From Bos javanicus (Eukaryota > Chordata > Mammalia > Artiodactyla > Bovidae), in the NCBI RefSeq assembly GCF_032452875.1, contig NC_083879.1:83771572-83835571 (forward strand): a DNA stretch of 64,000 nucleotides, written 5' to 3'. This document shows, piece by piece, positions 1 to 11,187 of the stretch. The notes below the pieces were generated by a model. That model saw only the letters and a program-made list of their open reading frames with translations. It did not search any database and was not told where the DNA came from. Positions within the stretch are counted from its first letter, which is position 1. Each line of letters begins with the position of its first letter. The position numbers and the translations under genes were made by a program.

Positions 1-243
1 CTCCAGTACTTTGGCCACCTCATGCGAAGAGTTGACTCATTGGAAAGGACTCTGATGCTGGGAGCGATTGGGGGCAGGAGGAGAAGGGGACGACAGAGGA
101 TGAGATGGCTGGATGGCATCACTGACTCGATGGACGTGAGTCTGAGTGAACTCCGGGAGTTGGTGATGGACAGGGAGGCCTGGCGTGCTGCGATTCATGG
201 GGTTGCAAAGAGTCGGACACGACTGAGGACTGAACTGAACTGA
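1..243 (+). mobile_element. BovB LINE, 3' end (cut by window edge)
   Basis: This is the 3' terminal part of a BovB (RTE-clade) LINE. It reads the C-terminal end of the BovB ORF (motif RRRRGRQRMRWLDG near residues 19-32 of the visible frame) and ends in the TGAAC pentamer tail at 229-243. The copy is cut by the left edge, so its full length is unknown. It lies in NALF1 intron 1, in the antisense direction to that gene. Confidence 0.93.
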
Positions 244-1019
244 AACAAGGTAAGTCTAGTTTCCATATAAGAAAGTCAAAACCAGGAAAGATCCAATTAT
301 TTGTGCCAGGTGACAGGGAATAATGTGTCTATTACAGATGTTTGGTACCTTGCCATTTTAAAATTCATTAAGTGCTACCAGTCATTATGATGCAAAAGTC
401 AGAATTGCTTTCAAAATCAAATACATGGATTAAAAATATATTATATATAAAAAGTAAAGGTAGGAATCTGTACATTTACCAGGCTTGGAGATTCACAAAG
501 CACACTGACTTACAGAAGACTCTGAGCAGACCGGCCATATAGAAATACAATTAATTTTTTTTAAGCTACCAATTCTCAAGCACACTTGAACACAAAATTC
601 TTTATCTTTCAATATCTTTTAACCTCCTGTGTAATTAGTGATTCCCCAGCACACTCTTGGGGGAAACTTGACAGTGTTTTAATTCAATCTCAGCAGATCT
701 CTTCGAAGAAGACATCTGCCAGTGTGATATTTACGCCCAGCTTTTTATTTAGATATCTCTAGCACCCTCCCCTCGCCCGACCCGAATCAGCTTCTGTGTG
801 CTCTCTTCAATAAAAGCATCACCCAGATATTCCTGGACACGCCAGGGATGCAGTCAGGCTGCACAGATCACGTGTGTGCCATCCAGGCCAATGAGACTTC
901 CCTGGGTGGTAGAAATACAAGTGACATTTACCTGACCGCATTTAGCAGAACATCCACGGTGACTGAGTGCTGGCTGCATGGTCATGTCAAGCATATTTTC
1001 TTTATCTAGCAAATGCATC
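244..1019. other. Unique intronic DNA, no feature seen
   Basis: There is no long reading frame and no recognisable repeat. A short alternating AT stretch lies near 435-455. Confidence 0.6.
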
Positions 1020-1445
1020 TATGGCACTAACAGTGTGCCAGACTCTATTACAAGTGCTTGAGTAACCTGGGCTTACTTAATCTTTGTAACAATCCCAGGT
1101 GTTAGGTGCTATTGCTAAGTCACTTCAGTTGTATCCAACTCTTTGTGATTCCATGGACTGGAGCCCACCAGGCTCCTCTGTCCGTGGGATTCTCCAGGCA
1201 AGAATACTGCAGTGAGCGGTCATTTCCTTCTCCATGTGATCTCCCCAACACATGCAGGAATTGAACCTGAGTCTCTTTTGTCTCCTGCATTGGCAGGCAG
1301 GTTCTCTATGGGCAGCACCAACTGGGAGGGGCCATTATTATCCCCTGATGAAGCAACTGGGAATTAAAAAAGTTAAGCAAAAGTTAAGTTAAGCCAAACC
1401 ACTGGTAAACTGCAGAGACAACCTCTGAATGTAGACACTCTGACT
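1020..1445 (+). repeat. MIR SINE split by a Bov-tA
   Basis: An old mammalian MIR is recognisable in two pieces. The left piece (1020-1109) has the 'gtgccagactctattacaag' middle and the pieces rejoin at 'ccattattatcccc' (about 1332-1345). The two are interrupted by the minus-strand Bov-tA at 1110-1327, which gives the relative ages: MIR first, Bov-tA later. Confidence 0.6.
1110..1327 (-). mobile_element. Bov-tA SINE
   Basis: This is a reverse-oriented Bov-tA. The BovB-derived tail is at the left ('aagtcacttcagttgtatcc'), the shared Bov-A module 'ggattctccaggcaagaata' is in the middle, and the tRNA-like head is at the right. The head is decayed. It sits inside a MIR. No clean target duplication is visible. 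Confidence 0.85.
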
Positions 1446-1924
1446 AGGGAGCTCAAGCAACATGGGAGAGAATTATCCCCGAGAACCACTGATCTCTCCA
1501 GTAAAGGAGTTGCCGTCATATGACAGGAGCCCTGCAAAGCTCACCTTACCTTACCAAGAGTCACATCATCCCATTGAGGGCATACAGCACAGTTATATAA
1601 TAGCAGACCTTATAATGCTGATCTTATAAATATTGGCACAAACTCATTAGACTTCATCAAAGAACTGACAATCACTGAGAGTTTCTTATTGAAGTTTATA
1701 TATTCTGACACTCATAAGGACAAAATGACCTTTTGAGTAAGGGCCAGCGCAATAAATTTCAATCACCCCTCACCTTATTAATCATTAACTGAGTAGAGAG
1801 TACATACAAGTTATTCCTGAAGCTGCCATGGAGATACAAAAAAAAAAAAAAAACCATTCAGATATTCAGCCACTATATTTAGCCAGAGATAGCCACTATT
1901 TTCTACAATTTAGATGTTCACTGT
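1446..1924. other. Unique intronic DNA with an A tract
   Basis: No gene or recognisable repeat is seen. A pure A tract lies near 1838-1854. Confidence 0.5.
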
Positions 1925-2095
1925 GGCAGCCACTAGCCACATGTGGACATTTAAATTAAATTTTAAACTAGTTAAGTTTAAATAAAATTAAAGATTCAGT
2001 CCCTCAATTGTACAGTCACAGTTCAGGTACCAACAGCCACCTGAGGCTACTGGCTACTGTCCTGACAGTGAAGATGTCAAATATTTCTATTATCA
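1925..2095 (+). mobile_element. Ancient hAT-type MITE
   Basis: The paired phrases 'cagccactagccacatgtgg' at the left and its approximate inverse 'gaggctactggctactgtcc' at the right form the inverted-repeat core typical of an old hAT/Charlie-derived mammalian MITE. The exact family name is uncertain. A second copy lies at 22215-22305. Confidence 0.6.
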
Positions 2096-2514
2096 TGGAA
2101 GGTTTTTTTTTTTTTTGAAGCATAACTGACTTTGTGGAAGGTTATTTTAAACAGTGCAGCTCTCGAATAATCTCCACTAAGATACAGTTAAGCATTTGTA
2201 ACTTCCTCTGCAAATTAAAGGACACGGTAACCTTGCTGTAAATAACAAGTCTTGGTCTCTATATAACTTTTGAGGGATTACACATTTAAGATACAAATAT
2301 AATAATATTTTAAGGTCATAAAAGTTTTTGTGAAATTATTTAAATTCCAGATATTAAAAATGAAAAGCTTTGATATCTTTTTCAACTTCTACTTGGTGTC
2401 CTTTTTAATGCCTGAATAATTGCCCATATGTATGTAATTTTCTAATTTTACAACTGCTATTCTATAACTCATTTGAGAATTTCACTCTTTTTCTCCCATA
2501 ATATTTCAGAATTG
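2096..2514. other. AT-rich unique DNA
   Basis: No gene or repeat is recognised. There is a poly-T run near 2103-2116. Confidence 0.5.
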
Positions 2515-2681
2515 TATTCAGTTCAGTTCAGTTCAGTTGCTCAGTCGTGTCCGACTCTTTGTGACCCCATGAATCGCAGCATGCCAGGCCTCCCTGTCCA
2601 TCACCAACTCCCGGAGTTCACTCAAACTCACGTCCATCGAGTCAGTGATGCCATCCAGCCATCTCATCCTCTGTCGTCCCA
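2515..2681 (-). mobile_element. BovB LINE, short 3' fragment
   Basis: Reverse-oriented BovB starting with four GTTCA pentamers (the tail) and running about 165 bp into the C-terminal coding region before a 5' truncation near 2681. Confidence 0.92.
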
Positions 2682-2750
2682 AGTGAAACATCCCCATCAG
2701 ACATCATGCACTGTATCATATTAGACATTCATCAATAGTCATATTTCTGG

Positions 2751-2967
2751 GCTTTCCAGGGGACTCTAGTGGTGAAGAACCTGCCTGCCAATGAAAGGTT
2801 CTTCAGTGGGGGTTCGACCCCTGGGTCAAGAAGATCCCCTAGAGGAGGGCATGGCAATCCACTCCAGTATTCTTGCCTGGAGAATCCCACAGACAGAAGA
2901 GCCTGGCAGGTTACAGTCCATGGGGTAGCAAAGAGTGGAACACAACTGAACTGACTTAGCACTCATG
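2751..2967 (+). mobile_element. Bov-tA SINE
   Basis: Sense Bov-tA. A tRNA-like head starts at 'gggctttccaggggactcta', a B-box-like 'gttcgacccctgggtc' follows near 2812, then the Bov-A module and the BovB-like tail 'ggttacagtccatggggtag'. The short frames crossing it are not host genes. Confidence 0.9.
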
Positions 2968-3079
2968 CACACAGTCAGATCTCTATATTGGAAATTATAC
3001 ACATTATGTTCAATGAGCCTAAATTCTCTATCCTGGGAAGTGGCCGAATTCAGGAAGGCTGTGTCTGTTTGTGCTTTTA

Positions 3080-3988
3080 GGAAAAGGAGTCCATCAAGGC
3101 TGTATATTATCACCGTGCTTATTTAACTTATATGCAAAGTATATCATGAGAAATGTTGGGCTGAAGGAAGCACAAGCTGGAATCAAGATTGCCAAGAGAA
3201 ATATCAATAACCTCAGATATGCAGATGACACCACCCTTATGGCAGAAAGTGAAGAGGAACTCAAAAGCCTCTTGATGAAAGTGAAAGAGGAGAGTGAAAA
3301 AGTTGGCTTAAAGCTCAACATTCAGAAAACCAAGATCATGGCATCTGGTCCCATCACTTCATGGCAAATAGATGGGGAAACAGTGGAAACAGTGTCAGAC
3401 TTTATTTTTTGGGCTCCAAAATCACTGCAGATGGTGACTGCAGCCATGAAATTAAAAGATGCTTACTCCTTGGAAGGAAACTTATGACCAACCTAGACAG
3501 CAAATTAAAAAGCAAAGACATTACTTTGTCAACAAAGGTTCGTCTAGTCAAGGCTATGGTTTTTCCAGTGGTCATGTATGGATGTGAGAGTTGGACTATA
3601 AAGAAAGCTGAGTGTAGAAGAATTGATGCTTTTGAACTGTGGTGTTGGAGAAGACTCTTGAGAGTCCCTTGGACTGCAAGGAGATCCAATCAGTCCATCC
3701 TAAAGGAGATCAGTCCTGGGTGTTCATTGGAAGGACTGATGCTAAAGCTGAGACTCCAGTACTTTGGCCACCTCATGCAAAGAGTTGACTCATTGGAAAA
3801 GACTCTGATGCTGGGAGGGATTGGGGGCAGGAGGAGAAGGGGATGACAGAGGATGAGATGGCTGGATGGCATTACTGACTCGATGGACATGAGTCTGAGT
3901 GAACTCTGGGAGTTGGTGATGGACAGGGAGGCTTGGCGTGCTGTGATTCATGGGGTCACAAAGAGTCGGACACATCTGAGTGACTGAA
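3080..3988 (+). pseudogene. BovB reverse transcriptase remnant
   Basis: The frame reads GVHQGCILSP, then LRYADDTTLMAESEEEL (RT motif C, the two catalytic aspartates) and the thumb region up to about 3410. A frame change near 3405-3415 moves the reading into another frame, which carries HEIKRCLLLGRKLMTNLDSK and the C-terminal FPVVMYGCESWT segment. A stop at 3844-3846 follows the RRRRG motif. Complete BovB proteins carry an N-terminal AP-type endonuclease and a full RT. Both are missing here, so this is a dead fragment. Nothing suggests use by the host. Confidence 0.88.
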
Positions 3989-4000
3989 CTAAACTGAAAT
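3080..4000 (+). mobile_element. BovB LINE, 5'-truncated, with RT core
   Basis: A 0.9-kb 3' portion of BovB. It begins inside the reverse transcriptase at the GVHQGCILSP segment, carries the catalytic YADDT box near 3217-3231, and ends with a TGAAC-type tail near 3985-4000. It does not include the RT palm A motif or the endonuclease, so it cannot move on its own. Confidence 0.95.
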
Positions 4001-4067
4001 GAACCCTGATCTATATTCCTGAGACCCCAGTCCATTTTGTTTGACATCTGAAGTTAAAGGGGGAGCA

Positions 4068-4079
4068 TCTGTTAGGGAG
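4068..4079. repeat. Target-site duplication, copy 1 of 3
   Basis: The 12-mer tctgttagggag occurs at 4068-4079, 4292-4303 and 5237-5248. It flanks and separates a Bov-tA and a BovB. Confidence 0.88.
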
Positions 4080-4291
4080 TTGTTGCTCTTTAGTCACTCA
4101 GTCATGTCTGACTCTTAGAGACCCGTGGACTGTAGCCCACCAGGTTCCTCTGCCCATGGGATTTCCCAGGCAAGAATGCTGGAGTGGGTTGTCATTTCCT
4201 TCGAAGGGGATCTTCCCAAGTCAGGGATCAAACCCACGTCTCCTGCATTGGCAGGCAGAGTCTTTACCATCTGGGTCACAAGGGAAGCCCC
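4080..4291 (-). mobile_element. Bov-tA SINE
   Basis: Reverse Bov-tA with its tail at the left ('ttgttgctctttagtcactc') and the tRNA-like head ending 'agggaagcccc' at the right. It is bounded by perfect 12-bp duplications at 4068-4079 and 4292-4303, and a BovB follows directly. Confidence 0.93.
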
Positions 4292-4303
4292 TCTGTTAGG
4301 GAG

Positions 4304-5236
4304 TTCAGTTCAGTTTAGTTGCTCAGTTGTGTCCGACTCCTTTCGACCCCGTGAACTGCAGCATGCCAGGCCTCCAGGTCCATCACCAACTCCCAGAGTT
4401 CACCCAAACTCATGTCCATCGAGTCAGTGATGCCATCCAACCACCTCATCCTCTGTCATCCCCTTCTCTTCCTGCCTTCAATTCTTCCCAGCATCAGGGT
4501 CTTTTCCAATGAGTCAGCTCTTCACATCAGGTGGCCAAAGTATTGGAGTTTCAGCTTCAACATCAGTCCTTCCAATGAACACCCAGGACTGATCTCCTTT
4601 AGGATGGACTGGTTGGATCTCCTTGCAGTCCAAGGGACTCTCAAGAGTCTTCTCCAACACCACAGTTCAAAAGCATTAATTCTTTGGCGCTCAGCCTTCT
4701 TCACAGTCCAACTCTCACATTCATACATGACCACTGGAAAAACCATAGTCTTGACTAGACAGACCTTTGTTGACAAAGTAATGTCTCTGCTTTTCAATAT
4801 GCTGTCTAGGTTGGTCATAACTTTCCTTCCAAGGAGTAAGCATCTTTTAATTTCATGGCTGCAGTCACCATCTGCAGTGATTTTGGAGCCCCCAAAAATA
4901 AAGTCTGACACTGTTTCCACTGTTTCCCCATCTATTTCCCATGAAGTGACGGGACCAGATGCCATGATCTTGGTTTTCTGAATGTTGAGCTTTAAGCCAA
5001 CTTTTTCACTCTCCTCTTTCACTTTCATCAAGAGGCTTTTGAGTTCCTCTTCACTTTCTGCCATAAGGGTGGTGTCATCTGCATATCTGAGGTTATTGAT
5101 ATTTCTCCTGGCAATCTTGATTCCAGCTTGTGCTTCCTTTAGCCCAGCGTTTCTCATGATGTACTCTGCATAGAAGTTAAATAAGCAGGGTGCTAATATA
5201 CAGCCTTGAGGTACTCCTTTTCCTATCTGGAACCAG
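4304..5236 (-). mobile_element. BovB LINE, 5'-truncated
   Basis: Reverse BovB of about 0.93 kb. The tail pentamers are at 4304-4318. The 5' end stops in 'aaccagtctgtt', where a few bases are shared with the target duplication, a microhomology junction typical of LINE 5' truncation. The flanking duplications are 4292-4303 and 5237-5248. Confidence 0.95.
4522..5236 (-). pseudogene. BovB RT/C-terminal fragment, long open frame
   Basis: One frame stays open across about 238 BovB codons: the FQIGKGVPQGCILAP segment, the YADDTTLMAESEEEL catalytic box near 5080, the thumb, and the CESWTVKKAE / ELWCWRRLLRVPWTARRSNQ C-terminal region. The frame runs on at its 5' side into non-BovB flank (to 5364), so any N-terminus there is accidental. 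The endonuclease and RT motifs upstream of the fingers are absent. It is the least damaged short coding remnant in the window, which hints at a fairly young insertion. Confidence 0.85.
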
Positions 5237-5248
5237 TCTGTTAGGGAG

Positions 5249-5760
5249 AGCCACAGCTTAATCTGCATCCCTGGAAATGGATCCTGACATGAAGTATTGC
5301 ATGTTGCATATGAGTGAGGCTCTTTAAGGAAAACATCTTTCTTACAGTAGACTGGCATAAGCAATGCTCTTTATGGCTAGCAAAATAATGTAAGGTATTT
5401 CAGGCGAAGACTGTTCCTGAATGATGTAGTAGGCAGACTTCAGTAAAGCACTTGAAGCCAGACAGGACCAACTCCCATGATTATAAACCACATCTCAGAG
5501 GGTAGTAAAGCTCCCAGCAAACAATGGACTTTTGTACCTAACATTTTCAGACAGTTTTATTGGTTTATTAGCGATAATGGAAAGAATGTATACTTTGTGA
5601 TTAACTGACTTAGAAAGTCAGGAATAACCTCCTTCACTCCCTGGCCTTCAAGGCACCAGCTCTTTGATGTCTGCTCAGCTGTCTCCTGCAGTGAGATACA
5701 CTTCCTGTAGTCTGCTGCAAGCTCCTTCGTGTCTCTCACCGACAGTCAGTGTTTCCTTGA
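5249..5760. other. Unique intronic DNA
   Basis: No gene or recognised repeat is seen. The small open frames here lack codon structure or family resemblance. Confidence 0.5.
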
Positions 5761-5905
5761 CTGAGTTACCTGGGGATCTTGTTAATGCGCACATGTATAC
5801 CCGGAGACATGATTAAAATGCAGATTCTAATGCAGGGATGTTGCAGCTGCAAAGCAGGACCCAAGACTCCATTTCTAACACGCTCCAGTCAGGGCTACGC
5901 TGTTG
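5761..5905 (+). mobile_element. MER5-like hAT MITE (degenerate)
   Basis: The phrases 'gttacctggggatcttgtta', 'aaatgcagattctaatgcag' and 'catttctaacacgctcc' follow in the order expected for the palindromic MER5 group. Divergence is high and the right end is unclear. Confidence 0.5.
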
Positions 5906-8016
5906 ATGTACAGACACACTCTGGGCGTCAGAGAGTCCCGGACACGTCTCTGCCGTTTACACACGTAGGCCTTGCTGGCTTCAGGTTTCGGTTGCGATAC
6001 GGGGTCGTCTGAGTAGGCCCTCCAAAGCCACACATGGTACCTGGACATCCCCTGGAGTAGCAGTAGCCATGTTATATTGCAATTATCCATTTGTGTGTCT
6101 AAGTCTTATTGGTCTTTGTCACCCAGTACCTAAGAGAATATGCCTACCTACAGTAGGATCAATACACATAGGTTTAATTGATAAATGACTCATTATTTTA
6201 ATCTACAATTCAAAATTGTACCTTACTAATATTATAAATTAAACGTACCAGTAATGGACTTTAAACTCTGAATGTTAAATTATGAATGCCAAGGGTCTGC
6301 TAAAACAAAGGCAAGTGGGGTGTGAGCCAGCCTCACTGGTACGACGATTACAAAGGCCACACAACCGCAACGCAAAACACGGTCCATTCCACGTCTCTGA
6401 ATCCTAGCGATGTCCTGGAAACTTGCTGGAAACACGGAAGTTTTCAGGTCCAGAATACTAGTCAAGACTTGGTATTTTAACAAGATTCCCCAAAGGTAAG
6501 CGGAACCCACTATAATTCCCTGCTTCGGCTCTGTTTTCCATCAGGTACACACTACAACTTCTAAGGGGCACACGGAAGACGTGCATGCTGCCTTCCCTGG
6601 GACAGAGGCCAAACTGACTAAAAGCCCACTAAGAAGAGCCACTAGAAACAGAAGCATCTGTGAACGCAATCAAACAAAAAGCAAATTAGAATAAACTTAA
6701 AAGCGCTTTAAGACATTGGAGAGAAACGACATATTAACTGATGACCAAAAATCCTGTTTTATAAAACAGACTTTGCATCTAACATCAAATGCTTCCTAAG
6801 AGACAGTGTTTAAAGAAAAAAAAAAAGGTGTATTTTTAAAATTTTCTACTCAGGTACTAAAGCATCAAAACATGCTGGGTCTTCACCTTCTGCATAATTA
6901 ACTTTGATGTAAATTAGCAAATAAGGAACATTAATATTCATTCCCTTATCAAATTTCTAAAGGAATTCCTTTCAAAGAGTTTTTAAAATAATTAATTAGA
7001 ATATAAGCGAACATTTCTTCCTCTACTATTTATGACTAGAAATAAATACAGTCTGTTGAGTAGAAAGTTGTAAGTAGTCACTAATAAAATGCATAATTAA
7101 AGAAAATCTAGAAAATCAATAACTATACAAGACACTCTTATGAAATGACCAGAAGAAAACTTAAAATGAATTCGAGCATAAATTTAAATTTTAAAAGCCA
7201 AGTAATTATGCCAGAGTTTTTTCTCTCTCTTTTTTTTTTTTGCAGGATGTTAATAAGAATTTGAAAATTCATTACTATGTAGGTCATTCTTAAAATATAC
7301 TTCAATGGGGTTTTTTAAGGAACAAAATATCTTGCCTCTGGATTCAATCTTATTAAAAGAATATTCAACAATAACTATAACTGAATTCAACATCCAGTTC
7401 TCATTGCAGACTAGTTCTTCATACTTCATCTTCTTTTCATTCATCACAAACCATTAAAATACCTTCAGTCCTTTAATAAAGCTAATCATAATACAGTAAT
7501 TACATGAATCATGCTTTGATTTGAAGAAATCCAAACCCACTGATAGTTTGACAATAGAATGAATATACTTTGAAATGAAGACATGAGTTTGCTTAAGTTC
7601 TTTTTTCCTAATTCAAACAAGATTTTGACACTGTGATCCAGCTTGATTTCATCTCAGAATCACACAGAAAAGACCACAGCTAAATTCTGCCTGATGGTAA
7701 GAGTGTAACACAAAGATAAGTGCTTCTGGGAGTTACAGAAGATTTGCCTTCCCCACTTTCCTATGATTATGGAATTAAAACTAGGTTTTCACCAAATGGA
7801 TTAAATCCAGTCAACAAATATTTAGTGAACAATTATGTACCAACTGTGCTGCAAGGATAAATAATAAAGACCTGGAGCTAATTTTACATAACACATTATT
7901 TCTAAGTCAATAATTATGCATAAGACAGATGAAAAACATACATAGCTTAAGAGTCAGTTCAGAATGCCTAGGAAGATGATTCAATTTATGGAAAAAGAAA
8001 AATCCAGAGATAATCT
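5906..8016. other. Unique AT-rich intronic DNA
   Basis: No gene is seen. About 7800-7870 vaguely resembles an old L2/MIR-type repeat ('caacaaatatttagtgaaca'). Short T and A tracts are near 6817 and 7220. Confidence 0.5.
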
Positions 8017-8027
8017 TTTAAATTCTT

Positions 8028-8242
8028 GAAAGTGAAAGTAATTGTCCCTCAGTTGTGTCCCATTCTTTGCAACCCCGTGGACTGTAGCCCTCCAGGCTCC
8101 TCTGTCCATGGGATTTCCCAGGCAAGAATCCTGAAGTGGGTTGCCATTTCCTTCTCCAGGGGATCTTCCCGACCCAGGGATGGAACCCAGGTCCCCTACA
8201 TTGCAGGTAGATTCTTTATTGTCTGAGCCACCAGGAAAGCCC
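8028..8242 (-). mobile_element. Bov-tA SINE with target duplication
   Basis: Reverse Bov-tA flanked by perfect 11-bp duplications tttaaattctt at 8017-8027 and 8243-8253. It contains the module 'ggatttcccaggcaagaatc' and the head 'tgtctgagccaccaggaaag'. Confidence 0.93.
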
Positions 8243-8341
8243 TTTAAATTCTTAATTTTATACTAATAATTCTCATCACTTTGGCATGACCCAAGTCCAG
8301 ATGAAGGATAGTTAATTCCATTGTCTTCTTTATATACCAAG

Positions 8342-8616
8342 ATGCTGCTGCTGCTGCTGCTAAGTCGCTTCAGTTGTGTCCAACTCTGTGCGACCCCAGA
8401 GACGGCAGCTCACCAGGCTCCCCAATCCCTGGGATTCTCCAGGCAAGAACACTGGAGTGGGTTGCCATTTCCTTCTCCAATGCATGAAAGTGAAAAGTGA
8501 AAGGGAAGTCACTCAGTCGCGTCCAACTCTTAGGGACCCCATGGACTGCAGCCCACCAGGCTCCTCCGTCCATGGGATTCTCCAGGCAAGAGTACTGGAG
8601 TGGGGTGCCACTGCAT
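8342..8616 (-). mobile_element. Bov-A2 SINE (dimer)
   Basis: Reverse Bov-A2. A CTG microsatellite-like tail (8343-8361) is followed by two Bov-A monomers, each with a 'gggattctccaggcaagar' core (about 8431 and 8575), linked by a 'gcatgaaagtgaaaagtgaa' spacer. The dimer plus AGC tail distinguishes it from Bov-tA. Confidence 0.92.
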
Positions 8617-9169
8617 ATGCTTAGACTCATTTTTCAAATAGTGCCCACTTCAACTTTTAACAACCAAAAGGTCTGGTCTGTGCGGTAGAACTGAGATAGC
8701 TGATGACAAGAATGGGTGGAAGCTGAGCCATGAAGAACGATAAACCTAACCTGATCCTGTTGCCCAACACCAGTCTACTCACTCCTCCACACCTGGTCCT
8801 CAATGAGTATCAATTCAGAAAGTAGAGCATATCTCCAAACTTTGCTTTCCATTTTCAGCACTAAGCAAATCTATTCAGATAATTTAAATTCATAAAACCA
8901 TAGTAATATAAATGGGGAAACATATTTGAGAACACTCCTCTAAATTTTGGGATGCCTTTAACCTCTGTGCTTTTGGGAGAGGACTCCAAAACATCACTAT
9001 ACACATCAGCCCACTCTTCTCCCACTCCCCAGAAAGTTATAATTTGCTTTCAAATTACTTACATTTTAAAATTACATAAGGAAAAGTCTCATCTATCAGT
9101 TATATCATTTTATCTCCATATATCATACCATCCAAAAGAATGCCACTAATAAGGTAATCTTTGGAATAC
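8617..9169. other. Unique intronic DNA
   Basis: No gene or repeat is recognised. Confidence 0.5.
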
Positions 9170-9450
9170 TCTCCTTTTTTTTGACTGATAATTATTTTTT
9201 TAATTCATTTTTTTTACTGAAGGATAACTGCTTTACAGAATTTTGTTGCTTCCCATCAAACCTCAACAAGACTCAGCCACAGGTATACATAAATCCCCTC
9301 CCTTTTGAACCTCCCTCCCATCTCCCGCCCCATCCCACCCCTCTAGGTTGATACAGAGCCTTTGTTTGAGTTTCCTGAGCCATACAGCAAATTCCCTTGG
9401 CTATCTATTTTACATATGGTAATGTAAGTTTCCATGTTACTCTTATATTT
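9170..9450 (-). mobile_element. Ruminant L1, 3'UTR end
   Basis: Reverse copy of the 3' end of a bovine-type L1. A T-rich start (the poly-A tail reversed) is followed by 'ggataactgctttacagaat', a C-rich tract near 9296-9345 (the reversed 3'UTR purine tract) and 'gctatctattttacatatgg'. Only the untranslated end is present. Confidence 0.82.
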
Positions 9451-9594
9451 TCCTTAAAAAAAAAAAAAAGCCTCATTTTACACTTGGAAGGTAATGGCAG
9501 AGTTGGATTTAATATATAATTTTTAAAAACATACATTTAAAAGTACCAGCCATCAGCAAAGACTTGAAATATAAAAACAGATCTTCTCTGAGCC

Positions 9595-9992
9595 CAGATT
9601 CTCTGCATCTTATCCTTACTAGCTCTGGTAGACTGTACTGCTGCATGCCATTCTAGCTTCCTCTCTGCTCTACTGAACACAGGAATGGTCGTGTGACGCT
9701 TCAGCCAGTGAGATGGAACTGTAAGCAGTCTGTCTCACTTTTGAGCTGGACTTTTATGGTATTCTGCCTCGTTTCTTTCTGCCACAAGACTGACAATGTT
9801 CTAAGCAGCGACTGTTCTGGCAGACTGAAGTCTGCATTGAAAATGCATAACAGAAGCACTGCCAATCCACAACGGCATGTACTGTTAGCGAGAAAGAAAT
9901 CTAGGAGGTGTCATTGCTGTAAGTCACTGACATTTGGGGATGTTTATTAACTCAGCATAACCTGATCTATCCTGATTGATACTGCCTACTTA
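9595..9992 (+). mobile_element. Old LTR-like repeat (MaLR type, name uncertain)
   Basis: The 3' end reads 'gtaagtcactgacatttggg' followed by 'cataacctgatctatcctga', matching the end of a common ancient mammalian LTR-like repeat. The body is strongly diverged. It could belong to the MLT1 group or a related family. Confidence 0.4.
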
Positions 9993-10111
9993 CCTCCCAA
10001 GTCTGATTTTATACTCCCAGTCCTACACCAAGGATATTTTCACTCTCCCAAAAAAAAAAAAAAAATACAGTAAGCAAGACATTGGAAAACCATTTTACTC
10101 AAGTAAATATG

Positions 10112-10325
10112 AGGGGCTTCCCTGGTAGCTCAGTGGTAAAGAATTTGCCTGCAATGGAGGAGATATGGGTTCAATCCCTGGGTCAGGAAGATCCCCTGGA
10201 AGAGGGAATGGTAACCCACTCCAGTATTCTCACCTGGGAAATCCCAAGGACAACGGTGTCTGGTGGGCTACAGTCTATGGGGTCGCAAAGAGTCAGACAC
10301 GACTTAGCGACTAAACACACAAGTG
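10112..10325 (+). mobile_element. Bov-tA SINE
   Basis: Sense Bov-tA with head 'ggcttccctggtagctcagt', B-box-like 'ggttcaatccctgggtc' near 10170, the Bov-A module and the tail 'gacacgacttagcgactaaa'. The tRNA head is well kept. Confidence 0.93.
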
Positions 10326-10330
10326 CACAC

Positions 10331-10959
10331 ACCACTGCACAGCGGTTAGGCAGGCAGAATTTGAGCCCTAGTGAGCGTCGGGGACTGACGGCACAAGTTG
10401 CTCCTAGAAACATGTCTGCCATTCCAGAAAAGGTAAAAAGAACTAAGTATTCTAGTTGGGCCAGAATAGTTGAAGATAGATAGTTTTAAGGCCTCTATTC
10501 ACAAAGGCGGTTGCTCTAAAGTGCCTTCATGTTTATTTCAAATCCCATTGCTGAAATCTTTAATCTGAATTTAGCATTATGGGCAGCATTCCAGACAAAT
10601 GAGATTTATATGGATGACTAAATAGGCATATGAGATTACTCTATTGGTCTAAAAAAATCAATCTTATTATGGAATTATAGGTCACCATTTAGAAACTACA
10701 GGTTCTAAAATTCATTAATTTACCCTAAAAATGCATTTTAGGAAACAAATTGCATTCTTCTGAAGCATTTATGGGATATCATTCCATGAGTACAGCAAAT
10801 CTCTTAAATTCTAAAAAATATTACAAGGCAAAGTTTAAAATTTAATTTCACACAGAAACAATTTTGGAAGAAGTAAGACAGACTGACAATGATCACTTTC
10901 AATTTATTTAATTAAAAGTTCACTTTGTCCATGCAGAATCAAGCCTAATAAGATTCTCC
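10331..10959. other. Unique AT-rich intronic DNA
   Basis: No gene or repeat is recognised. Confidence 0.5.
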
Positions 10960-10969
10960 TTACATATGT

Positions 10970-11187
10970 GTGTGTATGTATTAGTAGCTCAATTGTGTCC
11001 AACTCTTTTCGACCCCATGGATTGCAGCCTCCCAGGCCCCTCTGTCCGTGGGATTCTCCAGGCAAGAATCCTGGAGTGGGTTGCCATTCCCTTCTCCAGG
11101 GAATCTTCCCGTCCCAGGGATCAAACCCAGGTCTCCTGCATTGCAGGCAGATTCTTTGCCATCTGAGCCACCAGGGAAGTCCCTTCT
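10970..11187 (-). mobile_element. Bov-tA SINE with target duplication
   Basis: Reverse Bov-tA flanked by ttacatatgt at 10960-10969 and 11188-11197. The short TG-rich left edge is the SINE tail or its junction. Confidence 0.92.
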
